A DNA stretch of 64,000 bases, taken from the NCBI GenBank assembly GCA_000828975.1, contig AP014683.1, positions 1,007,520 through 1,071,519 of the forward strand. Direction: 5' to 3'. The number at the start of each line of letters is the position of its first letter. The stretch's first letter is position 1. The notes below the pieces were generated by a model. That model made no database searches and was not told the origin of the DNA. It saw only the letters and a program-made list of their open reading frames with translations. The stretch is from Burkholderiales bacterium GJ-E10 (GTDB lineage Bacteria > Pseudomonadota > Gammaproteobacteria > Burkholderiales > Burkholderiaceae_F). Below are positions 9,133 to 22,208 of this stretch, piece by piece. A program made the translations under genes and the position numbers.

Positions 9133-9298
9133 GCCGGAATCGGGTTTGGCGTTGTCGGATGTATCGGAGGTTGGGCGGAGGCGGTTTCGCGCGTGGCCCG
9201 CGCGCGCCGCCCGGAACGCCGTGGGCATTCGCGGCGGCGAGGCCTGTGTGCCGATTATGCCTTCCCGCAGATCCGGGATAGGATAGCCCGCCCGCCGC

Positions 9299-9338
9299 CG
9301 GGCGTTCGGGCGCGAAGCCGGGCGTTCGGACGCGAAGC
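9299..9338. repeat. Two tandem copies of a 20-base unit
   Basis: Two adjacent units starting CGGGCGTTCGG (9299-9318 and 9319-9338) match at 19 of 20 positions. They lie in the 271-base divergent region between pip and the oxidoreductase gene. This could be a pair of regulator sites or a simple duplication. Confidence 0.7.
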
Positions 9339-9351
9339 GTCTTGCATTCTT

Positions 9352-9367
9352 CACACGGCGCCGTGTG
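9352..9367. promoter_or_regulatory. Perfect 16-base palindrome ahead of oxidoreductase gene
   Basis: CACACGGCGCCGTGTG reads the same on both strands and ends 36 bases before the ATG at 9404. Size and position suit an operator for a dimeric repressor; a hairpin would have no loop. No regulator gene is adjacent. Operator function is inference. Confidence 0.4.
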
Positions 9368-9403
9368 GCCGGGGAAGGTTGGCAGCAAAGTTCGGAATCA
9401 TCG

Positions 9404-10453
9404 ATGACGACACCGGAAGCAGCGCGCGAGGATCTCGAGGGACCATGGCACGTCGCCGTGGTGGGCGCCGGCATCGCCGGCCTTTCCTGCGCGCGGGCGC
9501 TGGCGGCGCGGGGAATCCGGGTCACGGTATTCGAAAGCGCGCCGGCTCCGGGCGGGCGCCTTGCCGCGCTGCAGACGGATTGCGGTCTGCACGATGCGGG
9601 GGCGCCCTGGGCCTGCGTCCGGAGCGAATCCTTGGCGCGCGAGATCCGGGGCTGGGCCGATGCCGATGTGGTGCGGTCCTGGCCGGCCGTCGCCGTGGAA
9701 ATCGACAATTCGTGGATCCGGCGCGCGTCTTCGGCAGGCGCGCGGGGTTTGCGGTTCGTCGGCATGCCGACGATGGCCGCGCTCGGCCAGCATCTCGCGC
9801 AGGGCGTGGATGTCGTGCTGCAGGCGCGGGTCGCCCGCCTCGCCCGGGGTCGGGAGGAGTGGTTCCTGTTCGATCCCATCAATCGGCAGCTGGGGATCGC
9901 CGGATTCGATGCCGTCGTCCTGGCGGTGCCCTCGCCGGTGGCGGCGGCGCTTGCGCACGGCTGGACGGAACTGGTGGCGCGGGTCGAGGCGGTGCGCTGG
10001 GATGCGTGCTGGGTGGGTGCGCTGACGCTGGCGCGGGCGTGCGGCTTGGATTTCGACGTTGCCCGGATCCATGCCGATCCGATTCTTGCCATGGCGGTGC
10101 GGGAGAGCGCGAAGCCGGGCCGGGTCGCCGACGAAGCCGGGGAAGGCGAGGGCGGCGAGCGCTGGACGCTGACCGCGCACGCGGGCTGGTCGAACCGCTT
10201 CTCCGACCTCACCCCGGACGAGGCGGTGCGCTGGATGCAGAAGGCGTTTGCGGCCCGGCTTGCGCGGGTGCTGGTGCCGAAGTGCGCGGTGGGGATGCGG
10301 TGGCACCATGCCTTGCCGGTGAATCCGCTCGCCGAGCCGTTCCTCTGGGATGCCGAGCGGCGCATCGGGTTCGCGGGCGACTGGTGCGGCGGGGCGACGG
10401 TCGACGCGGCAGTCGTGTCGGGGACGGAGCTGGGGAAGGTCGTCGGGGGCTAG
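9404..10453 (+). CDS. Renalase-like FAD-dependent amine oxidase family protein
   Basis: 349 residues. The N-terminal dinucleotide-binding fold is clear ([20 protein letters not shown], then [13 protein letters not shown] with the acidic ribose-binding Glu). The C-terminal FAD-contact motif is [20 protein letters not shown]. The middle contains [13 protein letters not shown], usual in the renalase/amine oxidase group. The substrate is unknown; bacterial renalases oxidise aberrant dihydro-NAD(P) isomers, but that specificity is not proven here. An upstream in-frame GTG at 9365 adds 13 residues of no similarity to the fold, so the ATG at 9404 is used. Repeat copy 1 follows its stop codon within a few bases. 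Confidence 0.75.
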   Translation: MTTPEAAREDLEGPWHVAVVGAGIAGLSCARALAARGIRVTVFESAPAPGGRLAALQTDCGLHDAGAPWACVRSESLAREIRGWADADVVRSWPAVAVEIDNSWIRRASSAGARGLRFVGMPTMAALGQHLAQGVDVVLQARVARLARGREEWFLFDPINRQLGIAGFDAVVLAVPSPVAAALAHGWTELVARVEAVRWDACWVGALTLARACGLDFDVARIHADPILAMAVRESAKPGRVADEAGEGEGGERWTLTAHAGWSNRFSDLTPDEAVRWMQKAFAARLARVLVPKCAVGMRWHHALPVNPLAEPFLWDAERRIGFAGDWCGGATVDAAVVSGTELGKVVGG

Positions 10454-10458
10454 TCTCG

Positions 10459-10545
10459 TTGCTTTGGAAGTGTTGGCGCCAAGGCAAGGATCGCCATCGA
10501 TGTGCGATTGCGGCGATGGCGTTTGCACCACGCCGGCGGGGCGCA
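10459..10545. repeat. Dispersed structured repeat, copy 1 (short, diverged)
   Basis: About 85 bases share the core of two other copies (35624 and 48840): TTGG..., then AAGGATCGCCATCGATGTGC (10486-10505), then CGATGGCG and CACCACGCC. The arms CGCCATCG (10492-10499) and CGATGGCG (10514-10521) can pair into a stem of 8. The GC-rich second half of the element is mostly absent or degraded. It starts 6 bases after the oxidoreductase stop codon and lies in the 158-base gap before aroC. Confidence 0.7.
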
Positions 10546-10611
10546 GCCGCCGCGCGCGGGCACGATGCCCGCAGCATCGCCGCGGCCTCCAAGTCCGTCA
10601 TAATCCCATCC

Positions 10612-11712
10612 ATGAGCTCCACTTTCGGCAGATTGTTCCGCGTCACCGACTTCGGTGAATCCCACGGCCCGGCGATCGGCTGCGTCATCGACGGCTGTCC
10701 GCCCGGCATGGCGCTTACCGAGGCCGACATCCAGTCCGATCTCGACCGGCGCAAGCCCGGGACTTCGCGCCACGTCACGCAGCGGCGCGAACCCGACCGG
10801 GTCGAGATCCTGTCCGGCGTGTACGAGGGCCGGACCACCGGTACGCCGGTTGCCTTGCTGATCCGCAACGAGGATCAGCGCAGCCGCGACTACGAGAACC
10901 TGCTCGACACTTTCCGGCCCGGTCATGCCGACTACACCTACTGGCGCAAGTACGGACTGCGCGATCCGCGGGGCGGCGGGCGGTCCTCGGCGCGTCTGAC
11001 CGCGCCGTTGGTCGCCGCCGGCGCCGTCGCGCGCAAGTGGCTGCATGCGCAGCATGGCACCGTGATCCGCGGCCATCTGCAGCAGTTGGGGGATGTCGTG
11101 ATTCCCTTCGAGAGCTGGGACGAGGTCGAGCGCAACCCCTTCTTCGCGCCCAGCGCCGGTGTGGTGGCGCGGCTGGAACAGTACATGGACGATCTGCGCG
11201 CGGCGGGGGATTCCTGCGGCGCGCGCCTGCGGGTCTGTGCGCATTCGGTGCCGGTCGGCCTCGGCGCCCCGCTCGCGGCCAAGCTCGACGCCGACATCGC
11301 CTGGGCGATGATGAGCATCAATGCGGTCAAGGGCGTGGAGATCGGCGCCGGATTCGCTGCCGTCGCGCAGCGCGGTTCCGAGCACGGCGACGAGATGACG
11401 CCGCAGGGATTCCTGTCCAATCACGCCGGTGGCGTCCTGGGCGGCATTTCCACCGGTCAGGACGTCGAAGTGTCGATCGCGCTCAAGCCGACATCGAGCA
11501 TCCGCATTCCGCGCCGTTCGGTCGACCGCAATCTCGATCCGACGGAGGTGGTGACCCATGGCCGCCACGATCCCTGCGTCGGGATCCGCGCCACCCCGAT
11601 CGCCGAGGCGATGCTTGCGCTGGTGCTGATGGACCATGCATTGCTGCATCGGGCCCAGAACGCCGATGTCGCCCTGCCCGTGCCGCCGCTGCCGGGGAGT
11701 GCGGTGGCATAA
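10612..11712 (+). CDS. aroC: Chorismate synthase
   Basis: 366 residues. Converts EPSP to chorismate with reduced FMN, the last step of the shikimate pathway and the source of the chorismate needed by the trp genes downstream. Signatures: start [20 protein letters not shown], then [15 protein letters not shown], the [20 protein letters not shown] block, [20 protein letters not shown] and [15 protein letters not shown]. The length is typical. It lies directly upstream of leuC (31-base gap). A CATAAT hexamer (10599-10604) ends 7 bases before the ATG, so a transcript from it would have almost no leader. Confidence 0.97.
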   Translation: MSSTFGRLFRVTDFGESHGPAIGCVIDGCPPGMALTEADIQSDLDRRKPGTSRHVTQRREPDRVEILSGVYEGRTTGTPVALLIRNEDQRSRDYENLLDTFRPGHADYTYWRKYGLRDPRGGGRSSARLTAPLVAAGAVARKWLHAQHGTVIRGHLQQLGDVVIPFESWDEVERNPFFAPSAGVVARLEQYMDDLRAAGDSCGARLRVCAHSVPVGLGAPLAAKLDADIAWAMMSINAVKGVEIGAGFAAVAQRGSEHGDEMTPQGFLSNHAGGVLGGISTGQDVEVSIALKPTSSIRIPRRSVDRNLDPTEVVTHGRHDPCVGIRATPIAEAMLALVLMDHALLHRAQNADVALPVPPLPGSAVA

Positions 11713-11743
11713 TTTCCGGTTCCTGATGAAGAACCCGATCCCG

Positions 11744-13171
11744 ATGTCCGCCGCTCCTCGTACGCTTTACGACAAGTTGTGGGACGACCACGTCGTCCAA
11801 GTGGAATCCGATGGCACCGCGCTGCTCTACATCGACCGCCATCTCATCCACGAAGTCACCAGCCCCCAGGCATTCGACGGCCTGCGCGCCGCCGGGCGCC
11901 AGCCCTGGCGCGTCGCGTCGATCGTTGCGACCGCCGATCACAACACGCCCACGCGCGGCTGGGATCGCGGCCTCGAAGGCGTCGCGGACCCCACGTCGCG
12001 CCTGCAGATCCAGACGCTCGACGACAACATCCGCGCCTTCGGCGCCGCCGCCTACTTTCCGTTCCTCGACCGGCGCCAGGGCATCGTCCACGTCGTCGGG
12101 CCGGAGGAGGGCGCGACGCTGCCCGGCATGACCGTGGTCTGCGGCGATTCGCATACCAGCACGCACGGCGCTCTGGGCGCGCTCGCCTTCGGCATCGGCA
12201 CCTCGGAAGTCGAACACGTGCTGGCGACGCAGACGCTGGTGGCCCGCAAATCGAAGAACTTCCTCGTGCGCGTCACCGGTGCGTTCCATGCCGGCGTCGG
12301 CACCAAGGATCTCGCGCTGGCGCTGATCGGCCGCATCGGCACGGCCGGCGGCACCGGTTACACGATCGAGTTCGCCGGGCCGACGATCCGTGCCAGTTCG
12401 GTGGAGGCGCGCATGACCCTGTGCAACATGGCGATCGAGGCCGGCGCGCGCGCCGGCCTGGTCGCCGTCGACGCGCGCACCATCGAATACGTCCGCGGGC
12501 GCCCGCTGGCGCCCCGCGGCGAGGACTGGAGCCGCGCGGTGCTGTCGTGGCAGGCGCTGCATTCCGATGAGGGTGCACAGTTCGACCGCACGGTCGATCT
12601 CGACGTGACCGCGCTCGCGCCGCAGGTGAGCTGGGGCACTTCGCCCGAGATGGTGGTGCCGATCGACGGCGCGGTGCCGGATCCGGACGCCGAGGGCGAC
12701 CCGGTGAAGCGGACGGCGATCGAGCGCGCGCTGCAGTACATGGGCCTGGCGCCGCGGACGCCGATGCGCGAGATCGCCATCGACAAGGTGTTCATCGGTT
12801 CCTGCACCAATTCGCGCATCGAGGATCTGCGCATCGCGGCGCGCGTGGCGCAGGGCCGGCATGTCGCGGCCACGGTCAAGGCCGCGCTGGTGGTGCCGGG
12901 ATCGGGCCTGGTGAAGGCGCAGGCCGAGGCCGAGGGCCTGGACCGCGTGTTCCGCGATGCCGGCTTCGAATGGCGCGAACCCGGCTGCTCGATGTGCCTG
13001 GGCATGAACGAAGACCGGCTGGAGCCGGGCGAGCGCTGCGCTTCGACCTCCAACCGCAACTTCGAGGGGCGGCAGGGACCGGGGGGGCGCACGCACCTCG
13101 TCAGTCCCGCGATGGCCGCGGCGGCGGCGATCGCCGGCCGTTTTGTCGACGTACGCGAAATCCTGGGGTGA
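11744..13171 (+). CDS. leuC: 3-isopropylmalate dehydratase large subunit
   Basis: 475 residues. With LeuD it isomerises 2- to 3-isopropylmalate in leucine synthesis. Aconitase-family signatures: [12 protein letters not shown] opening, [20 protein letters not shown] with the first cluster-ligand cysteine region, [14 protein letters not shown] and [19 protein letters not shown]; the cysteines in SCTN and CSMC are the expected [4Fe-4S] ligands. Two starts are possible, ATG 11726 and ATG 11744; the second keeps the family's normal N-terminus and has a purine-rich stretch upstream. It is 4 bases from leuD. Confidence 0.97.
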   Translation: MSAAPRTLYDKLWDDHVVQVESDGTALLYIDRHLIHEVTSPQAFDGLRAAGRQPWRVASIVATADHNTPTRGWDRGLEGVADPTSRLQIQTLDDNIRAFGAAAYFPFLDRRQGIVHVVGPEEGATLPGMTVVCGDSHTSTHGALGALAFGIGTSEVEHVLATQTLVARKSKNFLVRVTGAFHAGVGTKDLALALIGRIGTAGGTGYTIEFAGPTIRASSVEARMTLCNMAIEAGARAGLVAVDARTIEYVRGRPLAPRGEDWSRAVLSWQALHSDEGAQFDRTVDLDVTALAPQVSWGTSPEMVVPIDGAVPDPDAEGDPVKRTAIERALQYMGLAPRTPMREIAIDKVFIGSCTNSRIEDLRIAARVAQGRHVAATVKAALVVPGSGLVKAQAEAEGLDRVFRDAGFEWREPGCSMCLGMNEDRLEPGERCASTSNRNFEGRQGPGGRTHLVSPAMAAAAAIAGRFVDVREILG

Positions 13172-14893
<1,722 letters not shown>

Positions 14894-14904
14894 GGATGCC
14901 AGGA

Positions 14905-16032
14905 ATGAAAGTCGGATTCGTCGGTTGGCGGGGAATGGTCGGGTCGGTGCTGCGGGAGCGCATGGCGGCCGAAGACGACCATCGCTTTTTCGAGAGTGTC
15001 TTTTTCTCCACCTCCGACGTGGGCGGAGAGGCGCCGCAGGTTGCCGGCGGCGCCCGGACCCTGCAGGACGCACGCGATCTTGCAGCGCTTTCGGCTTGCG
15101 ATGCGATCGTCTCCTGCCAGGGCGGCGAGTATACGCAGGAGATCCACCCCCGACTGCGCGCCGCCGGCTGGCGCGGGTACTGGATCGATGCCGCCTCGAC
15201 GCTGCGCATGCGCGACGACGCGATCATCATCCTCGACCCGGTCAATCTGCCGGTGATCGAGGCGGGGATCCGCGGCGGCGTGCGCGACTTCATCGGCGGC
15301 AACTGCACCGTGAGCCTGATGCTCCTGGCCCTCGACGGACTCGTCAAGGCGGATCTCGTCGAATGGGTCGTTTCCATGACCTATCAGGCGGCCTCGGGCG
15401 CCGGCGCGCAGAACATGCGGGAATTGCTGACGCAGATGGGGCGCCTGCACGACGCCGCCCGCGACGGCCTGGCGGATCCGCGGGCATCGATTCTGGAGAT
15501 CGACCGGAAGGTGACGCAGGCCTTGCGCGACGGCGATCTGCCGCGGGCGCATTTCGGCGTTCCGCTGGCCGGCAGCCTGATTCCGTGGATCGACAAGGAT
15601 CTGGGCAACGGCATGAGCCGCGAAGAGTGGAAGGGCGGGGCCGAAGCGAACAAGATCCTAGGTCGCCCGCCGATGGGCCAGGCGGGCGCCTTGCTCGTCG
15701 ACGGCCTCTGCGTGCGGGTGGGGGCGATGCGCTGCCACAGTCAGGCGCTCACGATCAAGCTCAAGCGCGACGTCGCGCTCGAGGAAATCGAGCATCTGCT
15801 GGCCGGTGCCAACCGCTGGGTGCGGGTGGTGCCGAATCGCCGCGAGGACAGCGTCGAGCGCTTGTCGCCCGCGGTGGTGAGCGGGACGCTGGAGGTGCCG
15901 ATTGGGCGCCTGCGCAAGTTGGCGATGGGCGGCGAGGTTCTGTCGGCATTCACCGTCGGCGACCAGTTGTTGTGGGGTGCTGCGGAACCGTTGCGCCGCA
16001 TGGTTCGCATCCTAGCCGGGAAGTCGGACTAG
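14905..16032 (+). CDS. asd: Aspartate-semialdehyde dehydrogenase
   Basis: 375 residues. Reduces aspartyl phosphate to aspartate semialdehyde, the branch point to lysine/diaminopimelate, threonine and methionine. N-terminal NADP loop [15 protein letters not shown]; catalytic cysteine in [16 protein letters not shown] at about residue 133; [16 protein letters not shown] and the basic substrate motif [16 protein letters not shown]. The 'Gram-negative' form with the insertions seen here is typical. ATG 14905 has GAGG at 14892-14895 at good spacing; ATG 14896 would add three residues. It is 11 bases from leuB. Confidence 0.96.
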   Translation: MKVGFVGWRGMVGSVLRERMAAEDDHRFFESVFFSTSDVGGEAPQVAGGARTLQDARDLAALSACDAIVSCQGGEYTQEIHPRLRAAGWRGYWIDAASTLRMRDDAIIILDPVNLPVIEAGIRGGVRDFIGGNCTVSLMLLALDGLVKADLVEWVVSMTYQAASGAGAQNMRELLTQMGRLHDAARDGLADPRASILEIDRKVTQALRDGDLPRAHFGVPLAGSLIPWIDKDLGNGMSREEWKGGAEANKILGRPPMGQAGALLVDGLCVRVGAMRCHSQALTIKLKRDVALEEIEHLLAGANRWVRVVPNRREDSVERLSPAVVSGTLEVPIGRLRKLAMGGEVLSAFTVGDQLLWGAAEPLRRMVRILAGKSD

Positions 16033-16287
16033 TCGCGCGGACTAATCGCGCGGACGGATCGGTGCCGCGGGCGCCGTCCAACGTGTGGATGAACCGTGCC
16101 CTCGCGCCCATGGGGGACCGGCAGAAATACGGATTTCCGGTATGGTTGCTCCGGCGCCCTCAGGGCGCCCGGAATACTCCGATATCGCCCAGGCTTGCGT
16201 TCCAATTCAGGGCTTTTCTAAGCTTGCGCGCGTAAGTCCCTGATGCTATGTTAAAAATGAGGTTTTAGCCTCTCCGAGGAAACGCAC
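16033..16287. other. Intergenic region between asd and fimV with weak promoter signals
   Basis: The asd stop overlaps a 13-base tandem duplication (GGACTAGTCGCGC at 16026, GGACTAATCGCGC at 16039). A short GC hairpin GGCGCCC-TCA-GGGCGCC lies at 16153-16169 without a T-run, so it is a poor intrinsic terminator. TTGCGC (16225-16230) and TATGTT (16248-16253) with 17-base spacing could be a weak fimV promoter. GAGG...CCTC around 16259-16272 could form a small stem just ahead of the fimV ribosome binding site. Confidence 0.4.
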
Positions 16288-19200
16288 GTGCCGCCGCGAG
16301 CCGATAAACGCTGTTCATCCAAGATCATGTATCGCACACAGGATTCCGCTGCAGGGCTGGTGGGGGCCGCGAACGAGTCGTCGCGCCGTCCGGAATGGTT
16401 TTCCCGCCTTGCGCTTGCGGGCCTGACGCTGGCGATGTTCGCGACGGCGCATGCGGCGGGTCTGGGCCGCCTTGCCGTGCGTTCGGCGCTGGGCCAGCCG
16501 CTCGATGCGCAAGTCGAGATTCCCACCGACCCGTCGGATGACGTCGGCACCTTGCAGGTACGGCTGGCTTCGCCGGACGAATTCAAGGAAGCGGGGATCG
16601 ATTACAACGCGGCGCTTGCCTCGCTGCACCTGCATCTGGGATCCGGCCCGGATGGCATGGTCCTCCATCTCACCTCGGCGCGTCCGGTCAACGAGCCCTA
16701 TCTCGATCTGCTGCTGGAGCTGTCCTGGTCGGGCGGCCGCGTCGTGCGGGAATACACCATTCTGCTCGACCCCCCTGCGCTGCGCGAAGCGCCGCAGATC
16801 GTCGCGCCGACGGCCGTGAACCCGCCGGCGATGGAGGGCAGCGCGCCGGCGGCGGCTGCGCCCGCCGTGCCGGCCGCCAGTGCGGCAGCGGCGCCGGCAA
16901 CCCCGGCAACCCCGGCTCCGGCCCCGACAACCATGCCGACCCCCGCGCCGGCGTCCGCGTCGACTTCCGCGCCCACCGAAGCGCCTCCGGTCGTTGCCGC
17001 TCCCGCCCCCGTTCCGGCCGCGCCGGCCGTGCAGGCGGCAGGGGCCGCAGCACCCGGTCCGGTGCGGGTCCGCGTGCATTCCGGCGACACCCTGACGGCG
17101 ATCGCGGCGGAGCACCGTGTCGAGGGCGCGTCGCTCGATCAGATGATGGTCGCAATGCTGCAGGCCAACCCGTCGGCCTTCCTGGGAGGCAACGTCAACC
17201 GCCTGCGCGCCGGACGGACGCTGGAGATTCCCTCGGCAGGTGCCGTGCAGCAGGTCGATCCGGCGCAGGCGCGGCGGGAAATCGCCGTGCAGAGCGCCGA
17301 CTTCGCGGCGTATCGCGAGCGGCTGGCGCGTGCCGCGGCGGTTGCACGCCCGGTGCATGAGGCGGCGGGCGAGCACGTTGCGCGCGGCCGCGTCACCGCG
17401 AAGGTGGAGGATCGCAGCGCCGCGGCGGCGCAGGGCGATCGCCTGAAGATCGCGCGGGGCGGGTCGACCGGTACCGGCGTCGCCGGTAGCAGCGAAGCGG
17501 CGCTGGCCCGCAAGGATGAGGCGACCGCGCATGCGCGGGCGATGCAGGATGCGCAGGAGCGCATCGCCGCACTGGAAAAATCCAATGCCGATATCCAGCA
17601 TGCCAACGCGCTCGCGGCGACGTCCGCGGCACCGGTGCCGGCGCAGAGCGCGCCGAAGCCGGCGGAGGTCCCGGTCGCCGTGCCGCACAAGCCCGTCGTG
17701 GCACATCGGCCCGTGGTTCATCCGGCGCCCGCTCCCGCCCCGGCGGAATCGGGCGGGGTCCTCGGATTGTTGCGCTCGCCGATGGTGCTCGGTTCGGCCG
17801 CCGGGGCGCTGCTCCTCGCCCTCTTGGGCGTGAGCATGGCTCGCCGCAAGCGCGCCGCCGCCGGATCTCCGGACGCGGACATGGCGGGCGGGGAAGGGCG
17901 GTTCAGCGCCACGGGCGGGCAGAACGTCGACACCGGCGCGACGAGCACGTTCAACTCGAGCTTCATCCCGGCGGCGTCGCAGTTGCATTCCAACGAGGTC
18001 GATCCGGTCGCGGAAGCCGACGTATATATTGCATACGGGCGGGAGGAGCAGGCCGAAGACATCCTCAAGGAATCGCTGCGGATGAATCCGGAGCGCCACG
18101 CGGTGCGCGCGAAGCTGATGGAAATCTACGCGCGGCGCGGCGATTCGGCGTCGTTCGAGGCGCTTGCCCGGGATCTGCATGAACGCACGGGCGGCGTCGG
18201 CGCCGAGTGGGAGCGGGCGGCGAAACTCGGCTACAAGCTCGAGCCGTCGAACCCGCTTTACGTCGGCGGGAATCTGACGGGCGATGCATTCGTTCCGGTC
18301 GGATCGCCGCCGAAGACCGAGATGCAGCTCGGCGGACATGCCGAAGAGGTCGTGGAAGCCGCCGAGGATTTCCATTCCGAACCCTCGCGGTTCCTCGCGG
18401 GGCTCGACGAACCCCAGGCGGAACCGGCGACCGAACACCTCATGCCCTGGGTGTCGCCGGTCGCGGAGGCCGTGACGGCGCTGCCGACGATCCCGGTCGG
18501 AGAGTCGGCCTCGCGGCCGGTCGACCGCGGGATGGACCTCACTGCGGACGAGATGCATGCGCCGGAGCCGCCGGTCGCGCACACCCAGCCCGTGCCGCTC
18601 GAGCCGGCGTTCGATTTCAGTGCGCTCGATTTTGATCTGGGGCCGACCAAGATCGAAGAGCCGCAGGCGGCCGAGTCCGCTCCGATGGCTTTCCGGCCCG
18701 AGCCGGAGGCGGCGCACCAGGCCGAACCCGTTGCCCGGATTGCCGAGCCGCTGGCCGCGCCCGAACCCGAATTCGAGCCCGCGCCCGAGTTCGAGATCGA
18801 GCCGCCCGCACTCCGTCCCGCAGGCCCCGAATCCAGGCCCGAACCCGAGATCGAGTTCGCACCGGTGCGCGCGGACGACGCACTCGCGCCGACGGAAGTC
18901 GAGCCGGCCTCCGCCCCGACCTTGCCGGAGGAAGCGCTCATGGGGTTCGGGACGGATGCGGTGGCGGAAGCGATTGCGCCCGCCGCGCCGGCCGAAGCGG
19001 CTGCCGCGCCCGCGGCCGGATCGACCCATTCGGGGCCGCCGACCTTGACCGGAGCGGTGCCGATTCCGGAGGTGGATCTCCGTCTGCCCGACCTGCCGCC
19101 TGCGGCACCGAGCGCCGGCGATCATGGATTCGAGGAAGCGCTGTCGCGGCCGACGCTGCTCGGTGCCGTGGCGTCGCTGTCGGACGACGAAGGGGAGCTC

Positions 19201-19479
19201 ACGACGCCGCTCGCGCTCAATACCGACCAGGCGACGGTGCCCCTCATCGATTTCGACCTTTCCGGAGCGGAAGCCACCTTCGCGTCGGGGCGCCGCGCGG
19301 AAACCCAGGCGGGGAGTCCGCTGGCTTCGCAGATGGCGACCAAGCTCGATCTCGCTCGCGGATATATCGATCTCGGGGTGAAGGACGGAGCGCGCGAACT
19401 CCTCGAAGAGGTCATGAAGGACGGCACGCGCGAGCAGCGCCAGCAGGCGGTGGAACTCACCAAGCTGTTGGACGCGTAG
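16288..19479 (+). CDS. fimV: FimV-family inner-membrane protein (LysM, TPR-like C-terminus)
   Basis: 1063 residues. FimV/HubP proteins organise polar and type IV pilus components at the inner membrane and bind peptidoglycan. Order: long N-terminus with signal segment (RLALAGLTLAMFATAHA), the conserved FimV N-domain GLGRLAVRSALGQPLDAQVE, a Pro/Ala-rich linker, a LysM domain at about 259-316 (VHSGDTLTAIAAEH...LRAGRTLEIPS), one membrane helix at about 499-520, an acidic low-complexity cytoplasmic stretch rich in E/P/A, and the FimV C-terminal motif (KLDLARGYIDLGVKDGAREL). GTG 16288 is chosen because GAGGA ends 7 bases upstream; ATG 16327 is the alternative and would give a shorter signal peptide. 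It sits between asd and truA as in many betaproteobacteria. Confidence 0.92.
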   Translation: MPPRADKRCSSKIMYRTQDSAAGLVGAANESSRRPEWFSRLALAGLTLAMFATAHAAGLGRLAVRSALGQPLDAQVEIPTDPSDDVGTLQVRLASPDEFKEAGIDYNAALASLHLHLGSGPDGMVLHLTSARPVNEPYLDLLLELSWSGGRVVREYTILLDPPALREAPQIVAPTAVNPPAMEGSAPAAAAPAVPAASAAAAPATPATPAPAPTTMPTPAPASASTSAPTEAPPVVAAPAPVPAAPAVQAAGAAAPGPVRVRVHSGDTLTAIAAEHRVEGASLDQMMVAMLQANPSAFLGGNVNRLRAGRTLEIPSAGAVQQVDPAQARREIAVQSADFAAYRERLARAAAVARPVHEAAGEHVARGRVTAKVEDRSAAAAQGDRLKIARGGSTGTGVAGSSEAALARKDEATAHARAMQDAQERIAALEKSNADIQHANALAATSAAPVPAQSAPKPAEVPVAVPHKPVVAHRPVVHPAPAPAPAESGGVLGLLRSPMVLGSAAGALLLALLGVSMARRKRAAAGSPDADMAGGEGRFSATGGQNVDTGATSTFNSSFIPAASQLHSNEVDPVAEADVYIAYGREEQAEDILKESLRMNPERHAVRAKLMEIYARRGDSASFEALARDLHERTGGVGAEWERAAKLGYKLEPSNPLYVGGNLTGDAFVPVGSPPKTEMQLGGHAEEVVEAAEDFHSEPSRFLAGLDEPQAEPATEHLMPWVSPVAEAVTALPTIPVGESASRPVDRGMDLTADEMHAPEPPVAHTQPVPLEPAFDFSALDFDLGPTKIEEPQAAESAPMAFRPEPEAAHQAEPVARIAEPLAAPEPEFEPAPEFEIEPPALRPAGPESRPEPEIEFAPVRADDALAPTEVEPASAPTLPEEALMGFGTDAVAEAIAPAAPAEAAAAPAAGSTHSGPPTLTGAVPIPEVDLRLPDLPPAAPSAGDHGFEEALSRPTLLGAVASLSDDEGELTTPLALNTDQATVPLIDFDLSGAEATFASGRRAETQAGSPLASQMATKLDLARGYIDLGVKDGARELLEEVMKDGTREQRQQAVELTKLLDA

Positions 19480-19486
19480 CCCTGCG

Positions 19487-20320
19487 GTGCGCATCGCGTT
19501 GGGCGTCGAGTACGACGGGGCGCATTTCGAAGGCTGGCAGACGCAACCGCACCGGCGCACCGTACAGGATGCGCTGGAAGCGGCGCTGTCGCGGTTCGCC
19601 GATGCAGACATCGAAACGACCTGCGCGGGCCGGACGGATGCCGGCGTGCATGCGACCGGCCAGGTGGTGCACTTCGATACCGACCGCGCTCGCGAGATGG
19701 TTTCCTGGGTGCGGGGCGTGAACCGGTACCTGCCGCCGCAGGTCGCGGTGCAGTGGGCGCAGCGGGTCGACGAATCCTTCCATGCCCGGTTCAGCGCCCG
19801 GGCGCGCCATTACGAATACTGGATCTGCAATCGCGCCGCGCGCTCGCCGCTCTGGGACCGGCGTGCCGGATGGGTCTTTCGCCCGCTCGATCTGGCCGCG
19901 ATGCAGGCCGCGGCGGCCTGCTGGCTGGGCCGGCAGGATTTCAGTTCTTTCCGCTCCTCGGAGTGCCAGGCGAAGTCCCCGGTCCGCACCCTGCATCGGC
20001 TCGACGTGGAGCGGCCCGAGGGTGGTCTGATCCGGATCCGGGCCTCCGCCGACGGCTTCCTGCATCATATGGTGCGCAACCTGGTCGGCGCTCTGGTCGA
20101 AGTCGGGACGGGGCGCAAGGACCCTGCCTGGGCGAAGGAACTGCTCGCGGCGCGCGACCGGCGCTGCGGCGCGCCGACCTTCGATGCCGCAGGGCTTTAC
20201 CTGACGGCAGTGGACTACGATGCGGACTGCGGGCTTTCGCATGGTTCGCCGCCGCGCGTTGGCGGTACCGCGCGCGGTGCCGACAGCCCGCCGTGCATGG
20301 AGACCCGGGAGACCGATTGA
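19487..20320 (+). CDS. truA: tRNA pseudouridine(38-40) synthase TruA
   Basis: 277 residues. Isomerises uridines 38-40 in tRNA anticodon arms. Opening VRIALGVEYDGAHFEGWQTQ, catalytic aspartate in CAGRTDAGVHATGQVVHF, SFHARFSARARHYEYWI and ADGFLHHMVRNLVGALVEVG are all diagnostic. It begins with GTG, 7 bases after fimV, without a clear ribosome binding site. The last 25 residues are a poorly conserved tail that reaches into trpF; its stop overlaps the trpF TTG start. Confidence 0.96.
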   Translation: MRIALGVEYDGAHFEGWQTQPHRRTVQDALEAALSRFADADIETTCAGRTDAGVHATGQVVHFDTDRAREMVSWVRGVNRYLPPQVAVQWAQRVDESFHARFSARARHYEYWICNRAARSPLWDRRAGWVFRPLDLAAMQAAAACWLGRQDFSSFRSSECQAKSPVRTLHRLDVERPEGGLIRIRASADGFLHHMVRNLVGALVEVGTGRKDPAWAKELLAARDRRCGAPTFDAAGLYLTAVDYDADCGLSHGSPPRVGGTARGADSPPCMETRETD

Positions 20321-20960
20321 CGCATCGAACCCGCATCAAGTTCTGCGGCTTGACGCGCGAGCTGGATGTCGCGCTGGCCTGTACCCTGGGCGTCGATGCC
20401 GTGGGCTTCGTCTGCCATCCGGGCAGCCCCCGATATGTCGATCCGGCGCGGCTTGCCGACCTCGCGCGCGCGGTGGCGCCGTTCGTGACGCCGGTGCTGT
20501 TGTTCGTCGATGCCACGGAAGCCACGATCCGCCAGGCGCTGGAACCGGTCCCGGGGGCGCTGCTGCAGTTTCACGGCCACGAAGACGAGGCGTTCTGCCG
20601 CCGGTTTGCGCGCCCGTATCTGCGCGCGGTGTCCATGGTTCAGGATGGGGTTTTGCTACACTCCGAGGCGGTTTTCCACAGTGCGGCAGGTCTGCTTGCC
20701 GACGCGGCGGGGCCCGGTAGCGGCGGTGCGGGCGAGACGTTCGATTGGGGACGTGTCCCGACCCCGGCGCAGCGATCGCTGCCCCTGATCCTGGCCGGTG
20801 GCCTGCATGCGGAAAATGTTGCGGATGCGATCCGCGCGGTGCGGCCGTACGCGGTCGATGTGAGCAGCGGAATCGAGGAGTCCCGGGGAATCAAGAGCGC
20901 CGGACGGATGCGCAGCTTCGTTGCTGCGGTGCGTGCGGCGGATGCCCGAATCGAACATTC

Positions 20961-20964
<4 letters not shown>
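20317..20964 (+). CDS. trpF: Phosphoribosylanthranilate isomerase
   Basis: 215 residues, third step of tryptophan synthesis. Opening [52 protein letters not shown], and the phosphate loop [16 protein letters not shown] followed by [15 protein letters not shown]. The start is inferred as TTG 20317, which overlaps the truA stop (TTGA) and has GGGAG at 20306-20310 at suitable spacing; an in-frame GTG at 20293 is possible. Its stop overlaps trpB (ATGA). Residues between VQDGVL and FDWGRV form a somewhat long loop. Confidence 0.94.

Positions 20965-22204
<1,240 letters not shown>

Positions 22205-22208
<4 letters not shown>

Noticed and set aside
10501-10658. Small frames beginning MCD/MCN inside the three repeat copies
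   Set aside because: One-base indels between copies put them in different frames, so protein is not what is conserved.
16315-19611. Antisense open frame of 1098 codons across fimV
   Set aside because: Low-complexity Arg-rich translation; fimV on the plus strand has signal peptide, LysM and C-terminal motif.
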